A DNA stretch of 35,641 bases from JBBDQZ01 sp040905705 (GTDB taxonomy: Bacteria; Bacteroidota; Rhodothermia; Balneolales; Natronogracilivirgulaceae), in the NCBI GenBank assembly GCA_040905705.1, contig JBBDQZ010000035.1, positions 1 to 35,641 of the forward strand, given 5' to 3'. The position numbers and the translations under genes are program-made. Below, piece by piece: positions 15,915 to 23,309 of the stretch. Position 1 is the first letter of the stretch. Every line of letters starts with the position of its first letter. The notes under the pieces are model-generated. The model ran no database searches. It was not told the origin of the DNA and was given only the letters and a program-made list of their open reading frames with translations.

Positions 15915-16883
15915 TCAGTCGTTACTTCTCCGCGTCCTTGAAGTGGCGGTGCTGCCGGAGCTGCTTCCACTGCTTCTACTCACTGAACCAGTTCTGCTGT
16001 TACCGGAGCTTCTGCTAACCGATCCACTACTACTTCTTGAGGAACTACTACTGCTTCTCCGGTTCACAGTACTGCTACGGGTTGTAGAACTACTTCTGCT
16101 AACCGTGCCACTGCTCCGCCGTGTACTAGAATCACTGCTGCGAATCCCGCTGTCCTGGGATGGGGATGTCCTTCTTACCGTACTTCCAGATGATCGTGTC
16201 GGAGTTGTTCCCGTACCGCTGCTCCGAATCGTCGAACCTGGCTGACTACTTCTCGTAACCGTGGATCCTCTTCTTGCAGTTGAACTTGAAATAGAATTAT
16301 TTCTTGTAACAGACGAGCTGCGTACGACTGTATTCCGGGTTGCCGGGCTGGCGAGTTCGGAAGAACGAGTACCTGTAACACTCCCGGAACCTCTGGTTGA
16401 CCGCACTCTATCTGGGGATTGGCCGGTAATGTTGCGATAATTATAAACGATAAAATAATTGGGCCCGTAAAATCTTGATCCTCCCCAGCCATAATATGCT
16501 GGATATCGGTGGTAACTATGGTAGCCATACCAGCTGAAGGGTGAATCCCAGCCCCACCAGTCATAATAATGCGGATAACCTCCATAGACATAGGAAAATC
16601 CAAAACTCCAGCTGGAATAGGGTCGATAAGGCCTGTAGCCAAACCCATAGTGAAATTGGGTGGCCCAGCGATGACGGTTGTAATCCCTGAAATAAAGTTC
16701 GGCATCTAAGAATCCATCATCATAACCGAGGTCATAAATATCCTGGTCGGTAGTAAATTCGTTTATATACCGGTCATTGCGATAACGGGAGGAGCGATCT
16801 TCCGTCACCTGTACCTGTGTATAGCACCCCGAGATAATAAAGGCTGCCATTACCAGCGTGATTATAGATTTGAGATGTGCCAT
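15915..16883 (-). CDS. Lipoprotein with aromatic-rich and Ser/Arg-rich low-complexity regions
   Basis: 322-residue exported protein of unknown function. The lipobox FIISGC predicts lipidation at Cys20. Residues 21-65 contain an acidic DLGYDDGFLDAELYF helix-like segment. About 68-155 are extremely rich in Tyr, Trp, His, Gly and Pro (for example DWWGWDSPFSWYGYHSYH). About 160-322 are mostly Ser, Arg, Thr and Gly in short irregular repeats. No enzymatic motif is seen. A strong ribosome-binding site, AAGGAG (16895-16890), precedes the ATG at 16883 by 6 nt, so the gene is well translated and real. The composition suggests a disordered, positively charged surface coat or adhesive protein (inference). 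Confidence 0.75.
   Translation of the reverse strand: MAHLKSIITLVMAAFIISGCYTQVQVTEDRSSRYRNDRYINEFTTDQDIYDLGYDDGFLDAELYFRDYNRHRWATQFHYGFGYRPYRPYSSWSFGFSYVYGGYPHYYDWWGWDSPFSWYGYHSYHRYPAYYGWGGSRFYGPNYFIVYNYRNITGQSPDRVRSTRGSGSVTGTRSSELASPATRNTVVRSSSVTRNNSISSSTARRGSTVTRSSQPGSTIRSSGTGTTPTRSSGSTVRRTSPSQDSGIRSSDSSTRRSSGTVSRSSSTTRSSTVNRRSSSSSSRSSSGSVSRSSGNSRTGSVSRSSGSSSGSTATSRTRRSND
15930..16320 (-). repeat. Low-complexity Ser/Arg/Thr codon repeat within the lipoprotein gene
   Basis: DNA made largely of interleaved AGY/TCN serine and CGN/AGA arginine codons, read on the minus strand, giving irregular SSS-R, RSSG and TRSS units. The units are not exact tandem copies, so this is a compositional repeat. 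It may be prone to length changes by recombination or slippage. Confidence 0.6.
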
Positions 16884-17239
16884 AATAGACTCCTTGAATA
16901 ATTCAATTGCCGACTAACCATGACTTGAATCCTTAGGCTGTATTGTGGAATCGCTTTCTAATTGTTAACGATTCGCTTGTACTTTTTCTTGCTTCCACAT
17001 AACCGGCACTGTGCAAACCTTCTTTTTGTCTAAAGATACCGCTCACACATCACCTGTGAAAAGAACTGGTCCATTCATCATACTTAAAAAAATATTCCTA
17101 CACATACAATTTATCATAAATAAAGACAACCGTGTGTTATTGTACTTTTTTACGTTTTTTACAGGTATAAGTTCAGTTTCTGACAGACCTGTTTTTTTTA
17201 TTGATGATACAAGCCCATCACTCCCGTTAGCTTGGTAAT
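16884..17239. other. Intergenic region between rpoD and the Ser/Arg-rich lipoprotein gene
   Basis: 356 nt without a convincing protein gene. Next to the lipoprotein start is a strong Shine-Dalgarno site (16890-16895). GAATCG/CGATTC arms around 16951-16977 flank a TTAACAATTA-like core that could be a weak operator. Toward rpoD it carries an orphan terminator-like hairpin on the plus strand (17161-17199). No tRNA-like fold was recognised. Confidence 0.35.
17161..17199 (+). terminator. Terminator-like hairpin with T8 tail on the plus strand
   Basis: ACAGGT (17161-17166) pairs with ACCTGT (17187-17192), with a smaller nested TCAG/CTGA stem-loop inside, followed by eight T residues (17192-17199). 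This is the form of a rho-independent terminator for plus-strand transcription. However, no plus-strand gene lies between 14098 and here, and rpoD and the lipoprotein are both on the minus strand. It may end an unannotated small RNA, or serve only as a 3'-end structure for rpoD. Confidence 0.4.
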
Positions 17240-18121
17240 TTATCCAAGATAAACCCGCAGAGCAAGGCTTCTGTTGTGATGCCGGAGTTTTCTCAGTGCT
17301 TTCTCCTTAATTTGACGTACTCGTTCGCGGGTAAGATCAAACCGTTCGCCAATTTCTTCAAGTGTAAGAGAGTGTTCACGGCCGATGCCAAAGTAAAGAC
17401 GAATTACTTCCGCTTCTCTTTTAGTCAGTTTTGATAAGGCCCTTTCGATCTCTACTTTCAGAGATTCTCCCATCAAATCATTATCCGGATCGGGAGTCTC
17501 TTCGTTTTCGAGTACATCAAGCAATCGATTATCTTCACCCTGGGCAAAGGGTGCATCCACGGAAAGATGCCTCCCGGATATTTTCAAGGTATCGGAAACT
17601 TCTGAAATCGTCATTTCAAGACTTTCAGCAAGTTCCGATGCCGAGGGAATCCGTTCATATTCCTGCTCCAGCTTGGACAGTTCTTTGCCGATTTTGTTAA
17701 GTGCTCCCACTCTGTTCAGTGGTAATCGAACAATCCGGCTCTGTTCAGCCAGAGCTTGCAGGATCGATTGGCGTATCCACCAAACAGCATAGGAAATAAA
17801 TTTAAATCCACGTGTTTCATCAAATCTTTTGGCTGCCTTGATCAACCCGAGATTCCCTTCATTAATTAAGTCACCAAGTGACAAGCCCTGGTTTTGATAC
17901 TGTTTCGCAACAGAAACCACAAATCGTAAATTGGCTTTGGTGAGTCTCTCAAGAGCATCCTGATCCCCCGCCTGAATTTTCTTCGCAAGATCAACTTCTT
18001 CATCAGGGGTAATCAGATTTACCTTTCCAATCTCTTGCAAGTATCTGTCAAGCGACTGTGATTCTCTGGTTGAAATTCCACTTGGACTGGGATTCCTGGG
18101 TTCTTTTTTCTTTTTAGCCAC
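17240..18121 (-). CDS. rpoD: Primary RNA polymerase sigma factor (short, Bacteroidota type)
   Basis: 293-residue sigma-70 family factor lacking region 1.1 and the long non-conserved region, as in Bacteroidota and relatives. Region 1.2 begins near residue 18 (SLDRYLQEIGKVNLIT). Region 2 contains the core-binding and -10 recognition segments LGDLINEGNLGLIKAAKRFD and SYAVWWIRQSILQALAEQS. Region 3 follows. Region 4 has the helix-turn-helix LTLEEIGERFDLTRERVRQIK for the -35 element. The start is GTG at 18121: an in-frame TAG lies two codons upstream. A lysine-rich N-terminal tail (AKKKKEP) precedes region 1.2. It appears monocistronic. Promoters at 3152-3180 and 31888-31916 suggest that it reads E. 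coli-like elements. Confidence 0.95.
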   Translation of the reverse strand: MAKKKKEPRNPSPSGISTRESQSLDRYLQEIGKVNLITPDEEVDLAKKIQAGDQDALERLTKANLRFVVSVAKQYQNQGLSLGDLINEGNLGLIKAAKRFDETRGFKFISYAVWWIRQSILQALAEQSRIVRLPLNRVGALNKIGKELSKLEQEYERIPSASELAESLEMTISEVSDTLKISGRHLSVDAPFAQGEDNRLLDVLENEETPDPDNDLMGESLKVEIERALSKLTKREAEVIRLYFGIGREHSLTLEEIGERFDLTRERVRQIKEKALRKLRHHNRSLALRVYLG

Positions 18122-18439
18122 TAACTACTCTTTGGTTTTGGTTCAATAATCTGTTTTCTCAGAAGCAGGATAAAAAATGCACAATCTGCTAAATATACAA
18201 TTTTTTGCATTGTCTTTCTTAATAGTAAGGTTAAGAAGTGATTCCTGAAGTCTGATCATAATTTTTAAGCAGAATGAAACAATCAGATTTACGGTTTTAA
18301 TACGTCAATTCAAGACTTTTATTTTGATTTATATTGATAATCGATACCGTAAATACTTACCCCTGTTGCATAGAGACGGTATATTAAAATGAATACCCGG
18401 CCATTTTAATATAAATACTGTTTTATCGAATTGAAATCA
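18122..18439. other. Intergenic region between deoB and rpoD
   Basis: 318 nt, AT-rich, no gene seen. It should hold the rpoD promoter. On the minus strand TATATT, read within TTGTATATTTAGC (around 18190-18205), could be a -10 element, but no good -35 is at the right distance. ATACCGT (18344-18350) and ACGGTAT (18376-18382) form a 7-bp inverted repeat next to the deoB-proximal hairpin at 18380-18413. Confidence 0.35.
18380..18413 (-). terminator. AT-rich 12-bp hairpin, probable deoB terminator
   Basis: TATATTAAAATG (18380-18391) and CATTTTAATATA (18402-18413) are perfect inverted copies around a 10-nt loop, 27 nt beyond the deoB stop codon. The A/T-rich stem with T's in the descending arm is the usual look of terminators in FCB genomes, though no separate U-run follows. 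Confidence 0.5.
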
Positions 18440-19609
18440 TCACGTATGCACGGGGAAGGCTTCACCCGGAAATGGATTTTTCTTATCAAAGTAATGACAT
18501 ACTGATACGGCTATGTCTGTAAAACTATTACGTGTATATAATTCCGGAGTTTCAAAACGATTTGCCGGATACACCAACAGCGGCGAAAACTCCCTGGAAT
18601 GATCCGTACCGGGCATAGTAGGGTCATTCCCATGATCACTGGTAATGAGCAGCATATCGCCCGGTTTGATATTTTCCAACATCCGCGGGATAGCCCGGTC
18701 AATCTCAATCAACGAAGCGGCATATCCTGCTGTATCATTGCGATGGCCGTAATTTTGATCTGTCTCTATCAAATTTGCAAAGACAAAAGCATTTTTACAC
18801 TGCTTCATCACATCCAGCAGTTGTTCAATTCCCTCCAGGTTGTTACTGGCTGGCCGCGAATAAGTAAATCCATAGCCTCCAAACAAATCAATCACTTTAC
18901 CTATCGAAACGGTTTCAATGCCCTGATCCTGTAAATAACCGGGAAGAACCGGTTCCGGAGGCCGAAGTGAATAATCATGGCGCAGGTCTGAGAGTCGTCG
19001 ATACGATCCCTTATTTCCAGTAAATGGCCGCGCTATTACCCGTCCAACCGCATGATCACCGGTCATAACATCATTCCTGGCCGTCTCACACCAGGAATAC
19101 AAGGTCTCAAGCGGAACCGTATCCACATTACAAGCAACCTGAAAAACACTGTCGGCAGATGTATATACAATTGGTAGTCCGTTTTTCTGGTGCTCTTGAC
19201 CAAATTCTTCGATCACGGCCGTCCCGGAAGCCGGTTTGTTGGCAAGCACCCCATCATTTCCGGTAAGCTTGCAAAATGCTTGAATAACTTCCTGCGGAAA
19301 ACCATTTTTATAAGTTGGAAACGGTTTTTCAAGCAACTTTCCAGCGATTTCCCAATGTCCGGTTGTTGAATCCTTTCCTGAAGATAATTCTCTCATTTTA
19401 CCATAAGCTGCCAGAGGATTCCAAACCGGTGGTACGCTATCCAGTGGTATGATATTACCAAGACCAAGTCGTTCAAAAGCAGGAAGAGAACAGCCTGTTT
19501 GTGCCAGCACATGTCCAAGCGTGTTACTCCCCTGGTCTCCATACAAATGGGCATCCTCCTGCGCACCTACTCCCAAACCATCGATAATAATCAAGTAACA
19601 TGAACCCAT
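18440..19609 (-). CDS. deoB: Phosphopentomutase
   Basis: 389-residue enzyme of the alkaline phosphatase superfamily that interconverts (deoxy)ribose 1-phosphate and 5-phosphate, linking nucleoside breakdown to the pentose phosphate pathway. Visible family blocks are the N-terminal metal aspartate in IIIDGLGVGAQEDA, GKDSTTGHWE with the phosphorylated Thr, NLIETDQNYGHRND, and the metal-binding SDHGNDPTMPGTDHSREF. Length is normal. I start at ATG 19609, where MGSCYLIIIDG aligns with the family. A longer frame (19651) would only overlap the upstream gene. The upstream GAF gene ends TGA one base before this ATG (TGATATG), so translation is probably coupled. Confidence 0.93.
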   Translation of the reverse strand: MGSCYLIIIDGLGVGAQEDAHLYGDQGSNTLGHVLAQTGCSLPAFERLGLGNIIPLDSVPPVWNPLAAYGKMRELSSGKDSTTGHWEIAGKLLEKPFPTYKNGFPQEVIQAFCKLTGNDGVLANKPASGTAVIEEFGQEHQKNGLPIVYTSADSVFQVACNVDTVPLETLYSWCETARNDVMTGDHAVGRVIARPFTGNKGSYRRLSDLRHDYSLRPPEPVLPGYLQDQGIETVSIGKVIDLFGGYGFTYSRPASNNLEGIEQLLDVMKQCKNAFVFANLIETDQNYGHRNDTAGYAASLIEIDRAIPRMLENIKPGDMLLITSDHGNDPTMPGTDHSREFSPLLVYPANRFETPELYTRNSFTDIAVSVCHYFDKKNPFPGEAFPVHT

Positions 19610-19610
19610 A

Positions 19611-21080
19611 TCAACTCTCAACAATAAATGTGCCGGTTTTAACGGCCTCATTCATAGCAGACTTTGTTTTTTGCATCGCCATGTCTCCATCCCCTCCCTG
19701 GTGCAACAGTTTATAACCGATATTGAGCTGTATGATTTCCTTATCATCGGAAGTAAATGAAACTGGTTCACGGAACTCCCGTGCCAGACCTTCAGCCCAT
19801 TGTGAAAACGCAGCTTCGTCAGTGGATTGTAAAATGAATTGGTATATATAGTCACTATATCTACTAATGATCCCGGAATAACCAAATTCTTGCGGTGCTA
19901 ATTTTTGCAATACCTGTCTTTGCAGTTGAGTCAAATCTTCCAGCCTGTATTTAGTGCGCAAACTGGAGATGTTTCCAATGGTAATCATTCCAACCCAGGT
20001 GGATAAGGCAACTGGCTGTTCATTAAGGTGTTTCTGAATTACTGCCAAGCTCTTGCTAAACAGATCCTCAGAGTATGTGGTCAATGCCGTTGAAAAAATA
20101 TCTTCTTGCACATCCAGATCAGGCATCAAACTTTCAAACTTCAGACCGGCAATGCGACCCAGATTTGCAATTTTGTGCTTGACCGCTTCAGAGAATATCA
20201 ATGGATTTTCGGTGTATACCAGAACAAGCATTTGCCGTCTTTGCTGGTGCAATATGGGGACTGCCAGGGTGGCTCCATTACAGATTGGTTCATGACCAGA
20301 AATTCGTTTTGGATTGGCATTAAAGTGTGTGCAAAAAAATGATTCGCCGTTTTTCAATGCCTGATCGGCGATCGACCCCTCTTGTACCGGTAAGCCAACC
20401 GGTGGAGGATTCGACGCTTTATCCGAATAGATTACCGTATGCCAGTCATTCATACCTCTCGCAATCAACAACACCCCACCACCAACAACAAGTCCTTGAA
20501 GCTCATCCAGCAAATTGATGGCAAGTTCAAGCGTGTTTCTGGATAATGCAAGCTCACCGGTAATTTCGTCATATTCGATCCACTCGGCCTGTTTTTCTGT
20601 TATATCGCTAAGTTCGAGATAAGTCTGTAAGAGCCGGGTCATTATTTTTTGGTAAGCTGAAATACTTTCCTGATCAATTTCCGTAATGGATGATTTTTCA
20701 AAAGCCTCCACTGAAGTGACGGCCACCGTTTCGGAATTAAATACAAATGGAATCAGATAAATATACCGGACAGAAGGAGCCGACATATAGTGTGTCAACT
20801 CTTCAGCTGCAACATGATTACCGATCTCAAGCCGGGTCACCGACTTTATATGGGTATAATTTCCTAAAAAATGATCGTCGTAATTCATACGATCCTGGAA
20901 AACTACATTCTTCCGACTGGTCGTATAATTTTCCAGAATCAACATTTTTCGGTGATTGTTTACCCAGTGCATGGACACCGTTTCGGACTGAAGCGATGTC
21001 CTTAGCAAAGTGATCAAATCACGGATGATCTCTTTAAAATTTTGAAGATTCTCTTTCTCCCGCTTGGTACTCAATGTCAT
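19611..21080 (-). CDS. GAF-GAF protein with degenerate GGDEF-like domain
   Basis: 489-residue cytosolic protein. About residues 10-155 and 175-320 look like two GAF-type sensor domains. The second has VGGGVLLIARG, VQEGSIADQALKNGESFF and an ATLAVPILHQQRRQMLVLVY strand pair. The C-terminal part (about 350-489) follows the pattern of a diguanylate cyclase domain: a VGMITIGNI strand, ISRYSDYIYQFIL where R-x-GGDEF-x-x-L would stand, and a final LNIGYKLL plus helix. The GGDEF signature itself is lost (SDYIY), so catalysis is unlikely and a binding or structural role is expected. Ligands are unknown. It is coupled to deoB (1-nt gap) and lies 96 nt after pepF; TATAAT near 21112-21117 could be a -10 box. 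Domain calls are by eye. Confidence 0.6.
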   Translation of the reverse strand: MTLSTKREKENLQNFKEIIRDLITLLRTSLQSETVSMHWVNNHRKMLILENYTTSRKNVVFQDRMNYDDHFLGNYTHIKSVTRLEIGNHVAAEELTHYMSAPSVRYIYLIPFVFNSETVAVTSVEAFEKSSITEIDQESISAYQKIMTRLLQTYLELSDITEKQAEWIEYDEITGELALSRNTLELAINLLDELQGLVVGGGVLLIARGMNDWHTVIYSDKASNPPPVGLPVQEGSIADQALKNGESFFCTHFNANPKRISGHEPICNGATLAVPILHQQRRQMLVLVYTENPLIFSEAVKHKIANLGRIAGLKFESLMPDLDVQEDIFSTALTTYSEDLFSKSLAVIQKHLNEQPVALSTWVGMITIGNISSLRTKYRLEDLTQLQRQVLQKLAPQEFGYSGIISRYSDYIYQFILQSTDEAAFSQWAEGLAREFREPVSFTSDDKEIIQLNIGYKLLHQGGDGDMAMQKTKSAMNEAVKTGTFIVES

Positions 21081-21176
21081 TATAGTTCATTTTAACTTTT
21101 ACCATTTTAGGATTATGGCAAATTATAGTTCCTGACAGGGAATATAGTTTGCTTTCCATCAATATACAGATATGTA

Positions 21177-22979
21177 TCAAAGCGGTAATTTCAATTCCTG
21201 CAAGATTGATTCGGCTTCTTCGATCATAGCTTCTATGGCCTGCAACCCTCTATTCCAGAATTTCGTGTCGTTTATATTGACACCCAATTCAGCAATTAAT
21301 CGGTGAGGCCATTCTGCACCGCCTTGTTCAAGCATTGTTAAATATCGTTCATTAAAACCGTCTCCGGAATTCCGGTACTCTTCATATAAAGCCCAAACCA
21401 ACAGTTCTCCAAAAGCATAGGCATACACATAACCCGGTGTATGTATAAAATGAGGAATATAACTCCACCAATACCGATAATTATCACCAAGGGTTACCGA
21501 ATCGCCATAGACCGGCTTTTGAGTCTCCAGCCAAAGTTCAGAAAAACGTTCACTGGACAATTCTCCTTCTTCCCTTCGCGCACGATGAATGTGATCTTCA
21601 AAACGGTTCATAGAAATCTGGCGAAATACCGTTGCTATCGTATCATCTATTTTACCAATCAAAAGCGCCAACTTTTCTTCCGGGGAGTCCAGTGATGTCA
21701 GCAGTTTTTTAAATACCAATAATTCGCCAAAAACAGAGGCCGTTTCCGCTGTCGTCAAAGGTGTTCCGGACTGTAACACTCCCTGTTTGCGGGAAAGGTA
21801 TTGATGTATACCGTGTCCGAGCTCATGCGCCAGCGTCTGAACATCGCGGATCTGACCATCATAATTCATAAATACATAGGGATGTACCGAAGGCACGGTG
21901 GATGCCGAATACGCCCCACCCCGCTTCCCTGGCACAACGGCGGCATCTATCCATTTTTCGTCAAAAAATCGATTTGCAATGTTACCCATTGTGGGATGAA
22001 ACTCCAAATAAGCCTCCAGAACGATTGTTCGAGCTTCACCCCAGCTTATCCTCTTCCGGTTCTTTAAAATCGGTGCATACCGATCATATTCCTTCATCTC
22101 ATCCAGGCCGAGCAGCTTTTTTTTGAGCCTATAGAATCGATGGACAAGGGAATAATTTCCGGTAACAGCATCAATGAGAGACTGCACAGTTTCATCGGAT
22201 ATTTCATTTGAAAGATTGCGTGAACTTAGCCAATGGGGATATTTCCGGAATTTGTCATTGGTATATTTGTCGGCAAGCAATGTATTGAAAACAAATGTCA
22301 GTGGTCGCTTGAGTTTCACAAGCTCCCCTGTAAATACTTCCGATGCCTCTCTGCGAACTTCCCGATCCGGATCATGCATTTTGCTTAAAATCTGTGATTC
22401 AGTTAGTTCTTCGCCTTTGTAGATGAAGCGGACTGCCCCAAATGTTTCATCAAAAAACCGGCTCCAGGCCCTGGATCCCGTTACCGCTTTGGCCGATAAA
22501 ATTTTTTCTTCTTTCTCATCGAGAGTATGTGGTTTGTTTAGCCTGGTGATTTCCAAATAGTGTTTATAACCCGACAATTCATCACTTTCGATGAGCTGTC
22601 TGGCGGCCTCTTCATCCATGTCCAGCCATTCTAATGTGAAGAAAACTGTCCTTTGTGACCATTCCGAAGAAAGTTCATTGGATTCCTGTAACATTTTGCC
22701 CAAGGTTGAATCTTCTGTATTGGCCGTCCACATTAAATACGTAAATGAACCTATACGACCCAAAATCTCAACCATTTCACTGTAAAGGTCCAACGCTTCT
22801 TTAAACCCGGCTGCTGACAATTTTGCTACGTTCTCCCGATAGGTCTCTGAAAAATCATCAGCCATAATCAACACTTTTTCCTGATCCGCCCGAATATCCG
22901 AAATACCATTGCCGCTGTACAAATCCGATAGATCCCATCTCACACCTTCAGCTCCTGTTGTCATAGTTTCATTCACCAT
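21177..22979 (-). CDS. pepF: Oligoendopeptidase F (M3 family metallopeptidase)
   Basis: 600-residue cytosolic zinc endopeptidase that cleaves short peptides and is thought to aid peptide turnover. The M3 zinc motif HELGHGIHQ has His385, Glu386 and His389; the third ligand Glu lies in the following TTAETASVFGE. The N-terminal VRWDLSDLYSG, the WSRFFDE segment and the C-terminal NYRYWWSYIPHFIHTPGYVYAYAFG are characteristic of the PepF branch, and length is typical. The ATG at 22979 is accepted; another Met lies a few codons in. It is divergent from the oxoglutarate dehydrogenase gene across 330 nt and is followed by the GAF protein gene. Confidence 0.93.
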   Translation of the reverse strand: MVNETMTTGAEGVRWDLSDLYSGNGISDIRADQEKVLIMADDFSETYRENVAKLSAAGFKEALDLYSEMVEILGRIGSFTYLMWTANTEDSTLGKMLQESNELSSEWSQRTVFFTLEWLDMDEEAARQLIESDELSGYKHYLEITRLNKPHTLDEKEEKILSAKAVTGSRAWSRFFDETFGAVRFIYKGEELTESQILSKMHDPDREVRREASEVFTGELVKLKRPLTFVFNTLLADKYTNDKFRKYPHWLSSRNLSNEISDETVQSLIDAVTGNYSLVHRFYRLKKKLLGLDEMKEYDRYAPILKNRKRISWGEARTIVLEAYLEFHPTMGNIANRFFDEKWIDAAVVPGKRGGAYSASTVPSVHPYVFMNYDGQIRDVQTLAHELGHGIHQYLSRKQGVLQSGTPLTTAETASVFGELLVFKKLLTSLDSPEEKLALLIGKIDDTIATVFRQISMNRFEDHIHRARREEGELSSERFSELWLETQKPVYGDSVTLGDNYRYWWSYIPHFIHTPGYVYAYAFGELLVWALYEEYRNSGDGFNERYLTMLEQGGAEWPHRLIAELGVNINDTKFWNRGLQAIEAMIEEAESILQELKLPL

Positions 22980-23309
22980 TTCTTCCTTTATACATTTTGT
23001 GACTTATGAGTATAAGAAAAAAAGCAGGTTGGAGTACACAGTAAATACAAAATCATATAAACATGACATCGTTAATGTTTACGAAATGATCCATTAACTC
23101 AATAGCTATTTTCGTATTTTTAAAGGATATGGCAAAATTGACTGAGTACCCGGTACTTGCCGCATTCTGTGGCAAACACGAAAAATAACGATTTTCGGCA
23201 ATGAGTCGTTATAGCAAGGAGGCTATAGTAAAAAAAGGTATCATTCTATAGCAAATCACTTGTTAACTCTTACAAAAAACCCGTCACACTTTAACTCTTT
23301 CCAAATATC
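22980..23309. promoter_or_regulatory. Divergent control region of pepF and the oxoglutarate dehydrogenase gene
   Basis: 330 nt with notable structure on the dehydrogenase side. AGTACC-C-GGTACT (23145-23157) is a perfect palindrome. ATAACGA (23185-23191) pairs with TCGTTAT (23206-23212). The overlapping hairpin TATAGC-AAGGAG-GCTATA (23210-23227) cannot form at the same time, and a further TATAGC (23247-23252) could also pair with GCTATA. A 19-codon frame, ATG 23129 to TAA 23188 (MAKLTEYPVLAAFCGKHEK), sits before these hairpins. No clear -35/-10 pair was found. The layout resembles a leader or attenuator, but this is a suggestion only. Confidence 0.35.

Noticed and set aside
17011..17238. 75-codon open frame on the plus strand between the lipoprotein gene and rpoD
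   Set aside because: No ribosome-binding site and no family resemblance, and its composition is that of AT-rich intergenic DNA. The terminator-like hairpin lies inside it, which argues against coding.
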